A DNA stretch of 64,000 bases from contig JABSRT010000008.1 of NCBI GenBank assembly GCA_013214945.1, positions 62,001 through 126,000 of the forward strand. Reading direction: 5' to 3'. The notes beneath the pieces are model-generated. The model was not told the origin of the DNA, ran no database searches, and saw only the letters and a list, made by a program, of their open reading frames with translations. Positions 1-8,597 of this stretch are shown here, piece after piece. The position numbers were made by a program, and so were the translations under genes. Each line of letters starts with the position of its first letter. The stretch's first letter is position 1. The stretch comes from Gammaproteobacteria bacterium (GTDB taxonomy: Bacteria; Pseudomonadota; Gammaproteobacteria; Enterobacterales; Psychrobiaceae).

Positions 1-429
1 AATTACCCGAATATGCTGCTATTTAAGGATCACCACGTGTGTGTGACGGGGCTAAATTCGCCTTACTCGGGCAAGCGATATACGCTGAGTGAGCTGGCAA
101 TATTACCACAAATTATTGTGTCGCCATCACGCGCTAACCTTAAAGGCTCTCACGATGCCTGGTTTGCTAGCATGGGGTTAAGTCGCAATATTGTGATGTC
201 AGTTCCTAGTTTTGCCGCCGCTGCACCTATTATTGAGGCGACCAATAGTGTGTGTTTTTTACCGTCGCGGTTATTGCCCGACCCACGAGTAGTAGCGCTC
301 GACATCGCTGAGCAGCCACCGAGTTTTGACGTGATTGTCGCGTGGCATGCCCGTTCAAGCAATAACCCGTTACATCTGTGGTTGTTAGGTTTGTTTGAGC
401 AAATTTTTGCTAATGAAATACCGCAATAG
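1..429 (+). CDS. LysR-family transcriptional regulator, C-terminal part (5' end outside window)
   Basis: The frame is open from the first base, so the ATG at 13 is probably internal and the gene begins before the window. The visible 140-odd residues look like the effector-binding domain of a LysR-type regulator: a GLNSPYSGKRYTLSEL stretch, then strand-helix alternation ending in an HLWLLGLFEQIF helix, as at the end of these proteins. The N-terminal winged-helix domain is not visible, and the target genes and ligand are unknown. The family assignment comes from overall pattern, not from a diagnostic motif. Confidence 0.75.
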   Translation, partial: NYPNMLLFKDHHVCVTGLNSPYSGKRYTLSELAILPQIIVSPSRANLKGSHDAWFASMGLSRNIVMSVPSFAAAAPIIEATNSVCFLPSRLLPDPRVVALDIAEQPPSFDVIVAWHARSSNNPLHLWLLGLFEQIFANEIPQ

Positions 430-546
430 TCAATGACGATAAAAATAGCGCGGTCGGTTGCAGATAGTGCGTTGTAGGCTCGAGAATTTCAGCCAAATAG
501 AGTATGCTACTGATCATTGTCTTTGTTGTATTTGTTGTCGTTGTTT

Positions 547-837
547 ATGCCGATTGAAGTAAAAAATATCCCCGTTGTCGAAATTACATGTGCCAATTGT
601 CAGGCATGTTGTTGCAGTGCTGAAGTCATGATTATGTCAGAAACAGGCGTGCCTAGTCGGCATATTTATGTGGATGAGAACGGCAGTGAGTCGATGTTGC
701 GGTTAGACGATGGTTGGTGCTCAGCCTTAGATCGGGATACCTTAATGTGTTCTATTTATGAAAATAGACCTTGGATTTGCCGCGAGTTTGAAATGGGATC
801 TTATGAGTGTGCCGATGAACGCAATGAAAAAATGTAG
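547..837 (+). CDS. YkgJ-type cysteine-cluster protein (putative zinc or iron chelating)
   Basis: A 96-residue protein beginning at ATG 547. An upstream TTG at 517 would add ten Leu-rich residues but has no ribosome site. Cysteines at 15, 18, 21, 22 and 23 form the CxxCxxCC-type cluster of the YkgJ/UPF0153 family, followed by Cys58, 68, 78 and 88; the spacing RPWICREFE is also typical. Members are thought to bind a metal or Fe-S cluster, but no function is established. It stands alone, with no operon partner within 250 bases. Family placement is good; function is unknown. Confidence 0.75.
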   Translation: MPIEVKNIPVVEITCANCQACCCSAEVMIMSETGVPSRHIYVDENGSESMLRLDDGWCSALDRDTLMCSIYENRPWICREFEMGSYECADERNEKM

Positions 838-1051
838 CCATTTATTAATGCCGACAACACTATTTATTGGTTGTCGAGCCTGACCTATTATTTAGAATTA
901 AATCCTAATGTGTAGATCCTAGCAGCAGCGCAGCCCTGCTGCATTGACAACCACAGCCAGTTATTAGGCTAGCATCCCAAAATACGTAGTGAGCGCGAAT
1001 TAATAGCGCTATTGATTACAATCGTTCTCTGATTATCAGTGCCCTCACACA

Positions 1052-1093
1052 TGGGTTAAGTTGGTTTGCTATTAAACAAACCAACTTAACCCA
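1052..1093 (-). terminator. Long perfect hairpin after ohr
   Basis: Two 17-base arms (1052-1068 and 1077-1093) are exact reverse complements around an 8-base loop. The hairpin starts 7 bases beyond the ohr stop codon on the minus strand. There is no U-run, so it is either a hairpin that protects the 3' end or an atypical terminator. Confidence 0.6.
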
Positions 1094-1099
1094 GCCTCA

Positions 1100-1528
1100 T
1101 TACAACAACTTAATGGTTACTTCAATATTGCCACGAGTGGCATTAGAGTAAGGGCAGACTTGGTGAGCAGCATCGACTAAAGCCTGTGCCTGTGTTTTAT
1201 CCATATCGCCTAAAGAAATATTTAACTGTGCTGCGATGCCAAATCCGTTCTCGATCGGGCCAATACTGACCTTGGCGTTAACAGAGGTATCTGCAGGTAG
1301 TTTGATGCTCATTTTACCAGCGACAACTTGCATTGCGCCAATGAAACAGGCTGCATAACCTGCGCCAAATAGTTGCTCAGGATTAGTGCCTTCACCACCT
1401 AAGCCACCGAGTCCAACCGGGGTCGACAGTTTTACATCTAGGTTGTTATCATCTGATTGCGCGCTGCCTTGGCGACCGCCTGTTGAGGTGACATCTGCTG
1501 TATATAGAACACTTTGTAGTTTATTCAT
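1100..1528 (-). CDS. ohr: Organic hydroperoxide resistance protein Ohr
   Basis: 142 residues, the usual length of Ohr. This OsmC-superfamily peroxidase reduces organic and lipid hydroperoxides in the cytoplasm using lipoyl-protein electrons. The two reactive cysteines are in place: Cys61 in AGYAACFIGAM and Cys125 in HQVCPYSNATR. The early TSTGGRQG and LGGLGGEGTNPEQL motifs are also those of Ohr rather than OsmC. It is divergent from ohrR, with two palindromes in between, so it is very probably repressed by OhrR and induced by organic peroxide. Confidence 0.95.
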   Translation of the reverse strand: MNKLQSVLYTADVTSTGGRQGSAQSDDNNLDVKLSTPVGLGGLGGEGTNPEQLFGAGYAACFIGAMQVVAGKMSIKLPADTSVNAKVSIGPIENGFGIAAQLNISLGDMDKTQAQALVDAAHQVCPYSNATRGNIEVTIKLL

Positions 1529-1546
1529 TGTTTATCTCTAGTAAGT

Positions 1547-1564
1547 TAGTTTGTATGCAAACTA
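1547..1564. promoter_or_regulatory. Putative OhrR operator 1 (ohr-proximal)
   Basis: TAGTTTG-TATG-CAAACTA, two 7-base arms that are exact reverse complements, 19 bases upstream of the ohr start codon. It has the same architecture as the second site 47 bases away, with core TTTG-N4-CAAA. Confidence 0.75.
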
Positions 1565-1593
1565 TGTTAAGTTTATTTATCTGTCCTTGCAAG

Positions 1594-1611
1594 TACTTTG
1601 TGTGCAAAGTA
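1594..1611. promoter_or_regulatory. Putative OhrR operator 2 (ohrR-proximal)
   Basis: TACTTTG-TGTG-CAAAGTA, again exact 7-base arms with a 4-base spacer, 27 bases before the ohrR start. The two operators bracket the divergent promoters, which fits peroxide-relieved repression of ohr plus autoregulation of ohrR. Confidence 0.75.
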
Positions 1612-1638
1612 TAATTGAGCTCAAATATAGGAGAGAAA

Positions 1639-2076
1639 ATGAACAGCGATCACTTGCTACTTGAGGCGCAAATTTGCCATCGGGTTTATGTATTATCAAA
1701 TGCCATAACCAGAGCTTATAGACCATTATTGAACGAGTTAGATATTACTTATCCGCAATATGTAGTGATGATGGCGCTGTGGGAGTTTGATGACATTGTG
1801 ATTAATCAACTGTTGGAAAAAACCTTGATTGATCCCGGCGCGATGAGCTTGATATTGAAGAAGCTTCAAGCAAAAGAGCTATTAACGCTTAATAGTTCAC
1901 CGACTGATAAAAGAATTAAAGTAGTACGGCTAACACCACAAGGGCAATCACTCAAGCAGCGAGCACTTGATATTCCCGCACAATTAAAATGTCGCGCGCC
2001 ATCGTTAACCGATGAGGAAATTAGCACGTTTACCCGCTTAGCAGACAAACTCAATAGCGACTTGTTGGGTGATTAA
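1639..2076 (+). CDS. ohrR: MarR-family organic-peroxide sensor OhrR
   Basis: 145 residues from ATG 1639, chosen because AGGAG lies at 1629-1633; a TTG at 1615 in the same frame precedes that site. The winged-helix MarR fold is recognisable from DITYPQYVVMMALWE through the DKR wing (TDKRIKVVRLTPQG). Cys13 (AQICHRVY) matches the conserved peroxide-sensing cysteine, and Cys118 sits where two-cysteine OhrR proteins carry the resolving residue. Oxidation is expected to release it from the two palindromes upstream. It is divergent from its target ohr. Confidence 0.93.
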   Translation: MNSDHLLLEAQICHRVYVLSNAITRAYRPLLNELDITYPQYVVMMALWEFDDIVINQLLEKTLIDPGAMSLILKKLQAKELLTLNSSPTDKRIKVVRLTPQGQSLKQRALDIPAQLKCRAPSLTDEEISTFTRLADKLNSDLLGD

Positions 2077-2250
2077 ACATCGTGTCAGATAAAATAATTA
2101 TTGGTTTATTTTACCTGACAATACGGCTTACTAACTGGCTCAATATTTAGCAGCGGGGTACATGGCGCTCCCTTACGCGTAAATAATAAAGCCATCATGG
2201 CTAGGCACGATATTGCGCCTAGCAATAGTCAGAGTTGTACTTAGTCAGAG

Positions 2251-3411
2251 TTATACCTTATGAGGTCCTGAAATTTGCTCCATTAATTGGTTATTCCACT
2301 GCCCCTCAACTTTAACGTGAGCGGCAGCGCCCAGCAGAATAGCTTCGGTAAGGTTATGATTTACATAGGCGTAAGTGCCAGGTTGACGAAAGGTGTACAT
2401 TGCCGCAGCGGCACTACCACCGGCAACAAACCATGTTTCAAGATTGGTCATTGGTTTATTGGCAAATGATCCTCGCTCCCAAACTAAATCGCCATGTCCG
2501 CCAATTAGGTGAGGGCGTGTATCACGATTGGCTTGTGAATGAATAAATAGTACGGTTTCGCCAACATTTGCGGTCATCGAATTTTCGCCAGTGATCGCGC
2601 CTTTAGCACCATTAAAGACAATATGGGTTGGCACCAAGCCTTTCATCACTTGCATTGTGTCATTAAAACCGGCGAGTGCGCTATCGTAGTGCTTATAGTT
2701 GCCCTTGTTATCTTGCGGAATATAGAAGTCCTGTTCACCGATATAATAGGCTTTATCATAAGGTGCTGAGTTACCTATTTCATCAGTTAAGCCTTCACGC
2801 GGTAAGACCATCATGGCCCCATTCATGCCAGATACCACATGCCATGGGATCATCATGCCACCTGGGGCACAGTGATAAACAAAAACACCGGCTTTGATAC
2901 AACGGAACCGCACCGTTGCTTCTTCACCAGGATTAACGTGAGTTAGGTCGCCCGCCCCCATTGCCCCAGTTGCTGAATGCAGATCAATATTATGCATCAA
3001 CGAATTAGATTTAGGATTTACTAACGTAAGTTCCAAATAATCATATTGATGCACCACAATCATTGGGCCAGGCACCGAGCCGTTAAAAGTCATCGCCCAC
3101 GTTTTAACCCCAGGCTCTAGCTCAATAAGTTTTTCTTCAATCACTAAACGAACCTTAACCACCTTTGGCTTGCCCTTGGCAATTTGGTCGTGTTTAGGCA
3201 GTAAAGGAGGTTGAACCATTTGTTGCTCGATAACATCGAGTTGGTTCGCTTTATATTTCATCAAATCATCGTTTGATTTACTCGCTGACTTTTTAGTTTG
3301 AGCTGTTGCTGGGGCAGAAATCATGCTGGCGACCGCAGCAGCGGTTGCTGTTACTGCCGCGCCTTTGAAAAGTTTACGGCGGTCGATATTTATTTTAGGT
3401 TGGATAGACAT
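2251..3411 (-). CDS. nirK: Copper-containing nitrite reductase (NO-forming)
   Basis: 386 residues, reducing nitrite to nitric oxide in the periplasm. An N-terminal Tat signal is visible (RRKLFKG at 11-17, then an Ala-rich stretch to about residue 38). Two cupredoxin domains follow. Type 1 copper ligands are His140, Cys181, His191 and Met196; type 2 ligands are His145, His180 and His352; the catalytic pair is Asp143 (MHNIDLH) and His301 ([10 protein letters not shown]). All key residues are present, so it should be active. No norB, nosZ or accessory gene is next to it: a stand-alone nirK. An FNR/DNR-like box lies about 250 bases upstream. Confidence 0.95.
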   Translation of the reverse strand: MSIQPKINIDRRKLFKGAAVTATAAAVASMISAPATAQTKKSASKSNDDLMKYKANQLDVIEQQMVQPPLLPKHDQIAKGKPKVVKVRLVIEEKLIELEPGVKTWAMTFNGSVPGPMIVVHQYDYLELTLVNPKSNSLMHNIDLHSATGAMGAGDLTHVNPGEEATVRFRCIKAGVFVYHCAPGGMMIPWHVVSGMNGAMMVLPREGLTDEIGNSAPYDKAYYIGEQDFYIPQDNKGNYKHYDSALAGFNDTMQVMKGLVPTHIVFNGAKGAITGENSMTANVGETVLFIHSQANRDTRPHLIGGHGDLVWERGSFANKPMTNLETWFVAGGSAAAAMYTFRQPGTYAYVNHNLTEAILLGAAAHVKVEGQWNNQLMEQISGPHKV

Positions 3412-3661
3412 AGTTAATCACTCTCTTGTTATATTTTCTAATTTAGATACAGCGGTCAAACATACGATAAAGATTGTGTTGCTGATCTATGTCGACAATG
3501 TAAGCACCTTGGCGCAATAGACTGTAAGTTCGATGCTGCCTGCTACGACTGATTGCTCAATTCCAATCAGGCCTGTATTAAATTAGTTGCTAATGAATGT
3601 AATCAAAACTCAGTAACTGCCTTGATGTAATTAACTTTATTCCTTATTCAGTGACATCAAA

Positions 3662-3675
3662 TTGACAAAAATCAA
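3662..3675. promoter_or_regulatory. FNR/DNR/NNR-like box upstream of nirK
   Basis: TTGAC-AAAA-ATCAA, one mismatch from the TTGAT-N4-ATCAA consensus of the FNR/CRP subfamily that activates nitrite reductase genes under oxygen limitation or NO. It lies 251 bases before the start codon, which implies a long untranslated leader if it is the activator site. Confidence 0.55.
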
Positions 3676-4051
3676 CCAATTGCGGCGCTGGTTGGGCTCA
3701 AGCCAAGGGTTTGCTTTTAATTCATTTAATTCAATAGCTTAAATGTGTTTGTGTTTTTTGCTGACAAATCTATTTAACCAAAGTTTGTTTCAAATCAACT
3801 ATGACAAATTTGGATGTTGTTTTTGTTTATTGGCGGCAAACAGCTGTCGTGTAATTCTACTCTGGCGTTAGGTTAGCTAAATAATCAGGTGGTATCTTGG
3901 GGGGACTTTAGGTATGGAATTACGATGAAACAGTCAGGTGAGTCTTGTGATTACGATGGAGGAACGAGGATCAAAATTGAAGCACAGTTATTAAATCATC
4001 CCGCTATATAAATTATCTAGCCGCAATAACGGTCAATAAGTAAATAATCAG

Positions 4052-4125
4052 CAGTGCCACAACTCTAGTATTTTATGACAGTGTCGCAACACTAGTTTAT
4101 GACAGTACCACAGGGCTAGTAACAG
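4052..4125. repeat. Three imperfect tandem repeats of about 25 bases
   Basis: Units at 4052-4078, 4079-4102 and 4103-4125 share CAGT-x-C-x-CA...CTAGT; the first two also share TTTATGA. They lie about 50 bases beyond the 3' end of the XRE regulator gene. Function unknown. Confidence 0.6.
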
Positions 4126-4175
4126 CGTTGTTGGCTAAATTTATCGGTTAGCAGCCAATATGCAGGCTGCTCTTA

Positions 4176-5039
4176 TCAGTCTAAATGCTTTGCCCTAAAA
4201 TGCCATTCACCTTGGGCCATATCATTTTTTATCGCCTGTTTTATTGAGCTATCAATTTCAGGAGAGTCAAGCGCGTAAAGGCCACAAAACGAAAATGCTT
4301 TTTTTAAGTTGATCGTCAGTCCTAAATACTCATAAACCACCCGAGTACAGCTCGGCATGCGCTCGCCGCTGCCACTGACGCCAATTTTTAAGCCCCTTAA
4401 TTGTGAAATACGGTTTTTAAAGGTAGGAAACAGGATCGTTTGAGAAATTTCATGGGCTGTTAGCGATTCGTAATCAACCATAAAAATCCGGTCGACCAAA
4501 AAATTAACCATGCCTAAATAAATGCCATGATATGCCTTTTTGTGCGGTGGTTCGACAATGCGTTCGGTTCGCTGGTAATAGACCTTTCCGCCTTTTTTTT
4601 CAAAACATACTAGGGTTCTCAGAATTTTACCAGGATGGGCCAGAGACATGTAATATTCAAAATAATAACCGAGGTATTTATCAAGTTCACTGGTACTCGA
4701 TTGTTCTAATTTTAGTAAATGGCTAGTCTCATGCGCCGTTGTTGTTTGATCATGCTGCGGGCGCGGCCTTACTTCAATTAATAATTTAAATTGACTGTGA
4801 GGCATCATAATTTCGAACTCTTCAACCCCGAAAAATTCACAAATTCGTAGCATGGTATTGGCGCTTGGCTTATGCCTGCCATTGAGATAGCGATTAAATT
4901 GGGCGCGATTAATTTCTAAGCGGCGGCACACTTGGGCAATTGATTTATAGTAATTGCACAGTAGCTGCAGGTTATTGGAAAAATTTGAATTGATTGGCAC
5001 CGATTTTCCTAGGTCACGAGTGAGTTGAGCATTCAACAA
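4176..5039 (-). CDS. XRE-type helix-turn-helix transcriptional regulator
   Basis: 287 residues. Residues about 20-80 form a Cro/C1-type helix-turn-helix (SIAQVCRRLEINRAQFNRYL followed by GRHKPSANTMLRICEFFGV). The remaining 200 residues are a domain I do not recognise, with no membrane segment. It is divergent from the aspA-ansA operon with 175 bases between start codons and a palindrome at 5088-5103, so it probably regulates those genes, itself, or both. Its ligand is unknown; amino-acid or nitrogen status would fit the neighbours but is inference. Confidence 0.8.
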   Translation of the reverse strand: MLNAQLTRDLGKSVPINSNFSNNLQLLCNYYKSIAQVCRRLEINRAQFNRYLNGRHKPSANTMLRICEFFGVEEFEIMMPHSQFKLLIEVRPRPQHDQTTTAHETSHLLKLEQSSTSELDKYLGYYFEYYMSLAHPGKILRTLVCFEKKGGKVYYQRTERIVEPPHKKAYHGIYLGMVNFLVDRIFMVDYESLTAHEISQTILFPTFKNRISQLRGLKIGVSGSGERMPSCTRVVYEYLGLTINLKKAFSFCGLYALDSPEIDSSIKQAIKNDMAQGEWHFRAKHLD

Positions 5040-5087
5040 ATAGCGCCATCATACGTTTGTTAGCTTGTTTAAACAATGATCCGAAAG

Positions 5088-5103
5088 ATGCGTAACGACG
5101 CAT
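5088..5103. promoter_or_regulatory. Palindrome between the XRE regulator and aspA
   Basis: ATGCGT-AACG-ACGCAT has exact 6-base arms. A further half-site CGCATC follows at 5108-5113, pairing with GATGCG at 5087-5092. This is a candidate operator for the divergent XRE protein; no known consensus was used. Confidence 0.45.
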
Positions 5104-5214
5104 AAAGCGCATCAACTAGCACCAATGTAAGCTAGAGTGTCAAATCGTGGTTACCTAACAATTTTGTTTTAATAGCACCAATATTTAGAGCACTAATAAA
5201 CAAGGGTAACAGCA

Positions 5215-6606
5215 ATGAAGACGCGTATTGAGCACGATTTACTTGGCACCATGGAACTATCTAACAATCTTTGGTATGGCATTCAAACACAGCGCGCGGT
5301 AGATAATTTTTCTATAACCGGCACCCCAATTGGCCACTATCCTGAATTGATTCAAGGTCTAGCAATGGTTAAAGCGGCGGCGGCTCATGCTAATGAACAA
5401 CTTGGTTTGTTACCATCAGACAAGGCGCAGGCGATTGAGGCTGTTTGTGGCGAGATCATCGCTGGCAACTACCATCAAGCATTTGTGGTGGATGTTATTC
5501 AAGGTGGGGCAGGCACGTCGACCAATATGAATGCCAATGAAGTGATTGCAAATTTAGCCTTGGTCAAACTAGGCTATAACAAAGGCCAGTACCAGTATTT
5601 ACACCCAAATGATGATGTCAATCGCTGTCAATCAACCAATGACGCTTACCCGACAGCTGCTCGCGTTGGCATTCAATTGGCGGGCGATACGTTATTAGCC
5701 GCGATTAAACAATTAAAAATTGCCTTTGAACAAAAGTCGTTTGAGTTTGCACCAGTGATAAAAATGGCCAGAACTCAGCTCCAAGATGCCGTGCCAATGT
5801 CGCTTGGGCAAGAGTTTAAAGCCTTTGCAGTCACAATTGGTGAGGAGCTTAGCCGGATAGAAGAAGCGGGTAAATTACTTTGTGAAGTTAACTTAGGCGG
5901 TACTGCAATAGGTACCGGCATTAACAGCCATAAAGATTACGGCACTCTTGCTATTGCCCATTTAGCAAAGCTGTCAAATAAACCAGTGGTGCAGGCGGGT
6001 AACTTAGTTGAAGCGACTTCAGACATGGGCGCGTTTGTTTATTACTCGGGTATTTTAAAACGCCTAGCGGTTAAATTGAGTAAAATTTGTAATGACTTAC
6101 GCTTGTTGTCTAGTGGACCACGCACCGGTTTTGGTGAAATATCTTTGCCAGCAGTACAACCGGGATCAAGCATTATGCCGGGTAAAGTTAATCCGGTTAT
6201 TCCTGAAGCGGTTAATCAAACAGCGTATCAAGTGATTGGTAATGATTTAGCGGTAACCTTAGCAGCAGAAGCGGGGCAGCTTCAGCTTAACGCAATGGAA
6301 CCTTTAATCATTTATAACCTACTTAATTCAATAAAAATGATGACTTCAAGCTGTAATATGCTTAACGAAAAATGTATTACTGGCATTACGGCCAATGTAA
6401 GTCGTTGCCAAGAACATGTCACTAATAGCATTGGCACCATCACAGCGTTAGTGCCAGTGCTTGGTTATAGCAATGCCTCAGCCATTGCGTCGCAAGCGCT
6501 GAGAGAAAATAAAACGATTAGTGAGTTGGTCCTGAGCCATGGCTACTTAAACCAAGAACAATTAGACACCTTATTAAATCCTCTCGCTATGCTTGAGGTC
6601 GGCTAA
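5215..6606 (+). CDS. aspA: Aspartate ammonia-lyase (aspartase)
   Basis: 463 residues; deaminates L-aspartate to fumarate and ammonia in the cytoplasm as a homotetramer. The superfamily signature GSSIMPGKVNPV is at 317-328. Aspartase rather than fumarase is indicated by Gln188 in ARTQLQDAVPMSLGQE (fumarases have His there) and by the downstream asparaginase. Note Gly in MPGKVNP where most aspartases have Ala. Its stop overlaps the ansA start (TAATG), so the two are translationally coupled: asparagine to aspartate to fumarate. Probably controlled by the divergent XRE protein. Confidence 0.9.
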   Translation: MKTRIEHDLLGTMELSNNLWYGIQTQRAVDNFSITGTPIGHYPELIQGLAMVKAAAAHANEQLGLLPSDKAQAIEAVCGEIIAGNYHQAFVVDVIQGGAGTSTNMNANEVIANLALVKLGYNKGQYQYLHPNDDVNRCQSTNDAYPTAARVGIQLAGDTLLAAIKQLKIAFEQKSFEFAPVIKMARTQLQDAVPMSLGQEFKAFAVTIGEELSRIEEAGKLLCEVNLGGTAIGTGINSHKDYGTLAIAHLAKLSNKPVVQAGNLVEATSDMGAFVYYSGILKRLAVKLSKICNDLRLLSSGPRTGFGEISLPAVQPGSSIMPGKVNPVIPEAVNQTAYQVIGNDLAVTLAAEAGQLQLNAMEPLIIYNLLNSIKMMTSSCNMLNEKCITGITANVSRCQEHVTNSIGTITALVPVLGYSNASAIASQALRENKTISELVLSHGYLNQEQLDTLLNPLAMLEVG

Positions 6607-7637
6607 TGACTACCAAACAGCCTAAAATATTATTGCTTTACACGGGTGGTACTGTGGGTATGGAGCCTTCACCTGAGGGTTATGTGCCGATGGCTAACTT
6701 TGATAACTTACTTAAAGACCGGCTCGAAGACAAGCTAGTGGCGCAAGTGAATCCGCAGTTACCAAAATATGATTTTGTTAGTCTTGATGTCTTGATTGAT
6801 AGTGCTAATTTAGTGCCACAAAACTGGACTGGCTTAGGTCAAAGATTGTTGGATAACTGGGACCAATATGATGGTTTTGTGGTGTTACATGGTACTGATA
6901 CCATGGCTTATACAGCATCTGCATTATCTTTTATGTTTCAGGGGTTAACCAAAGCGATTGTGGTAACCGGTTCGCAGATCCCGTTAGCGGTCGGTGGCAG
7001 TGATGCCTTAGGTAATATCGAGCAGGCCATGTTATTAGCGGCGTCGAACGAATTGCCAGAAGTGTGCATTTGTTTTAACGGCAGCATTTTACGTGGCAAT
7101 AGAAGTTCGAAGTTTAAGGCAACGGAGTTCGATGCGTTTAATTCGCCCAATTACCCGAATCTTGGGCAAGTAACCAAACAAATTAGTCTGAAGAATGATT
7201 TGCTCCTTAAAACTGAGCCGCGCTCGTTTTTAGTGCCAAAATTCAAATGCAATGCGGTGTTGGTATTACAAGTTTATCCGGGAATTTCAACTTTAATTCT
7301 TGACTCTATTTTTGCTCATAATGAGTTTAAAGCGGTGATCATTCAAACTTACGGGATGGGCAATACCCCGAGCATGGACAGCTCTTTAATTAGATTGTTA
7401 GAACAAGCTTATCAGCAAGATATCGTGGTATTAAATATCACCCAATGTGTGATTGGTAGTGTTAATCAAGGGATTTATTCAACCGGCGAAACAATGAATA
7501 AATTAGGTGTCGTTGCCGGACGAGATATGACATTAGAAGCAGCTTTTGCGAAATTACATTTTCTAATTGCCTCGGGTTTAACGCCAAGTCATGTTCGAAG
7601 AGAACTCAGCGTTAATCTGTGTGGTGAATTTAGTTGA
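6606..7637 (+). CDS. ansA: L-asparaginase, type I (cytoplasmic)
   Basis: 343 residues with no signal peptide, so the cytoplasmic low-affinity type. It hydrolyses asparagine to aspartate and ammonia. The nucleophile loop LLYTGGTVGM (Thr13 and Thr16) and the second catalytic element HGTDTMAYTASAL (Thr97, Asp98) are both present, with TGSQIPL after them. It overlaps the aspA stop by one base, and the product of AnsA is the substrate of AspA. The arrangement resembles the Bacillus ansAB operon with gene order reversed. Confidence 0.92.
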   Translation: MTTKQPKILLLYTGGTVGMEPSPEGYVPMANFDNLLKDRLEDKLVAQVNPQLPKYDFVSLDVLIDSANLVPQNWTGLGQRLLDNWDQYDGFVVLHGTDTMAYTASALSFMFQGLTKAIVVTGSQIPLAVGGSDALGNIEQAMLLAASNELPEVCICFNGSILRGNRSSKFKATEFDAFNSPNYPNLGQVTKQISLKNDLLLKTEPRSFLVPKFKCNAVLVLQVYPGISTLILDSIFAHNEFKAVIIQTYGMGNTPSMDSSLIRLLEQAYQQDIVVLNITQCVIGSVNQGIYSTGETMNKLGVVAGRDMTLEAAFAKLHFLIASGLTPSHVRRELSVNLCGEFS

Positions 7638-7940
7638 TCACTCACGCCATTTTGTTCAATAAGGTGGCGTAGATATTTGATGGTGAAATTGCTTATCTTG
7701 ATGATGTTTATGTAAGATTTTGGTCGAAATTAATGTTTTAAATTCGGGCTTACACTGTGCAGGGCTGATGGTATTGACGCTACGGGACAAATTACTGTGA
7801 ATTTTTGATCCGCACTGCGGTTGAGAACATTGATTGTCCTGCTGTTTTTACATTCGTTTTTCAGTGACATGTTAAAGTAATTTTTTTTTGTGCCGATAGA
7901 CTTATAAGGAACGATAATTACATTTTTTTGGGGATTTTAG
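7638..7940. other. 303-base noncoding stretch after ansA
   Basis: No gene seen. Its last 70 bases hold a sigma-28 promoter for the next gene. A weak imperfect hairpin with CGCCA and TGGCG arms lies just after the ansA stop and may be its terminator. Confidence 0.5.
7873..7899 (+). promoter_or_regulatory. Sigma-28 (FliA) flagellar promoter
   Basis: TAAAGTAA, an 11-base spacer that is mostly T, and GCCGATAG. This matches the enterobacterial FliA consensus TAAAGTTT-N11-GCCGATAA at 13 of 16 positions with the exact spacer. It ends 41 bases before the start codon of the FlxA-like gene. Confidence 0.8.
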
Positions 7941-8384
7941 ATGGAACTTTTATCAGCCAGCCAAGCTAGTGTTGGTGCTACCACCCGTGTGCAATCGCAA
8001 GTCCAGCCAGCCGAAGAGCAAACAAACGCACAGCAACAGACATCGGCTGGTGTTACTGTCTCGATATCCCAAGCGGGGCGAGAAAAGCAAGAGAGTGAGC
8101 AGGAACAAACTATAGCTGAGGTGAATAAAAAAGCCAGCGAGCAGCTGCAACAAGGCAGCGTAAAAGCGGATAAAAAAGAGCAGACTCCAGTAGAGAAAAT
8201 AGAACAACGTATTGAGGAAGTGAAACAAAAAATCCAAGAACTCAATAAACAAATCCAGGCATTACGCGGCAATGACAGTGAGCAAGCGCAACAAGAACTA
8301 AAATTGCTTGAGGGGCAAATGCAGGGGTTATTAAGTGAGTTAAACGGTTTGGTGGAGCAAAAACTCGAATTAGAGAAACAATAA
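7941..8384 (+). CDS. FlxA-like coiled-coil protein
   Basis: 147 residues; Gln- and Glu-rich and low in hydrophobics. The first 60 residues look disordered, and from about residue 70 (VEKIEQRIEEVKQKIQEL) there is a long heptad-patterned coiled coil to the C-terminus. It resembles the FlxA-like family; E. coli flxA is a FliA-dependent late flagellar-regulon gene, and here too a sigma-28 promoter precedes it. GGGGA at 7930-7934 serves ATG 7941. There is no signal peptide or membrane segment. The exact role is unknown and no other flagellar gene is nearby. Confidence 0.7.
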   Translation: MELLSASQASVGATTRVQSQVQPAEEQTNAQQQTSAGVTVSISQAGREKQESEQEQTIAEVNKKASEQLQQGSVKADKKEQTPVEKIEQRIEEVKQKIQELNKQIQALRGNDSEQAQQELKLLEGQMQGLLSELNGLVEQKLELEKQ

Positions 8385-8597
8385 AAGCGTTAAACTGAAC
8401 GGTGGCGCTACTTTAGCTGTTTCTCACATTGACTGGGCGTTTGGTTGAATTTGTATAAGACTGACAGTAATTGGTTGATATAGATCGCACCGCGACTGAC
8501 TTTGTTTGTCCCCTTATCATATGATAAAGCCACTATAACTTTTTCTGACGACACCAGCGTTATTTTATAACCCCACTTTGTCAATGATGACTTCGGC

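Larger units (their letters stand above)
3412..4175. other. 764-base noncoding stretch between nirK and the XRE regulator
   Basis: No credible gene is seen. It holds the nirK upstream region with an FNR/DNR-type box at 3662-3675 and three imperfect repeats at 4052-4125. The rest is AT-rich and without recognisable structure. Confidence 0.6.

Noticed and set aside
930-953. CAGCAG/CTGCTG-rich short hairpin before the ohr region
   Set aside because: Short, imperfect and without neighbouring copies that I could find; not enough to call an element.
7953-8272. Two minus-strand frames antisense to the FlxA-like gene
   Set aside because: They mirror the repetitive Gln/Glu codons of the real gene and have no promoter or ribosome site.
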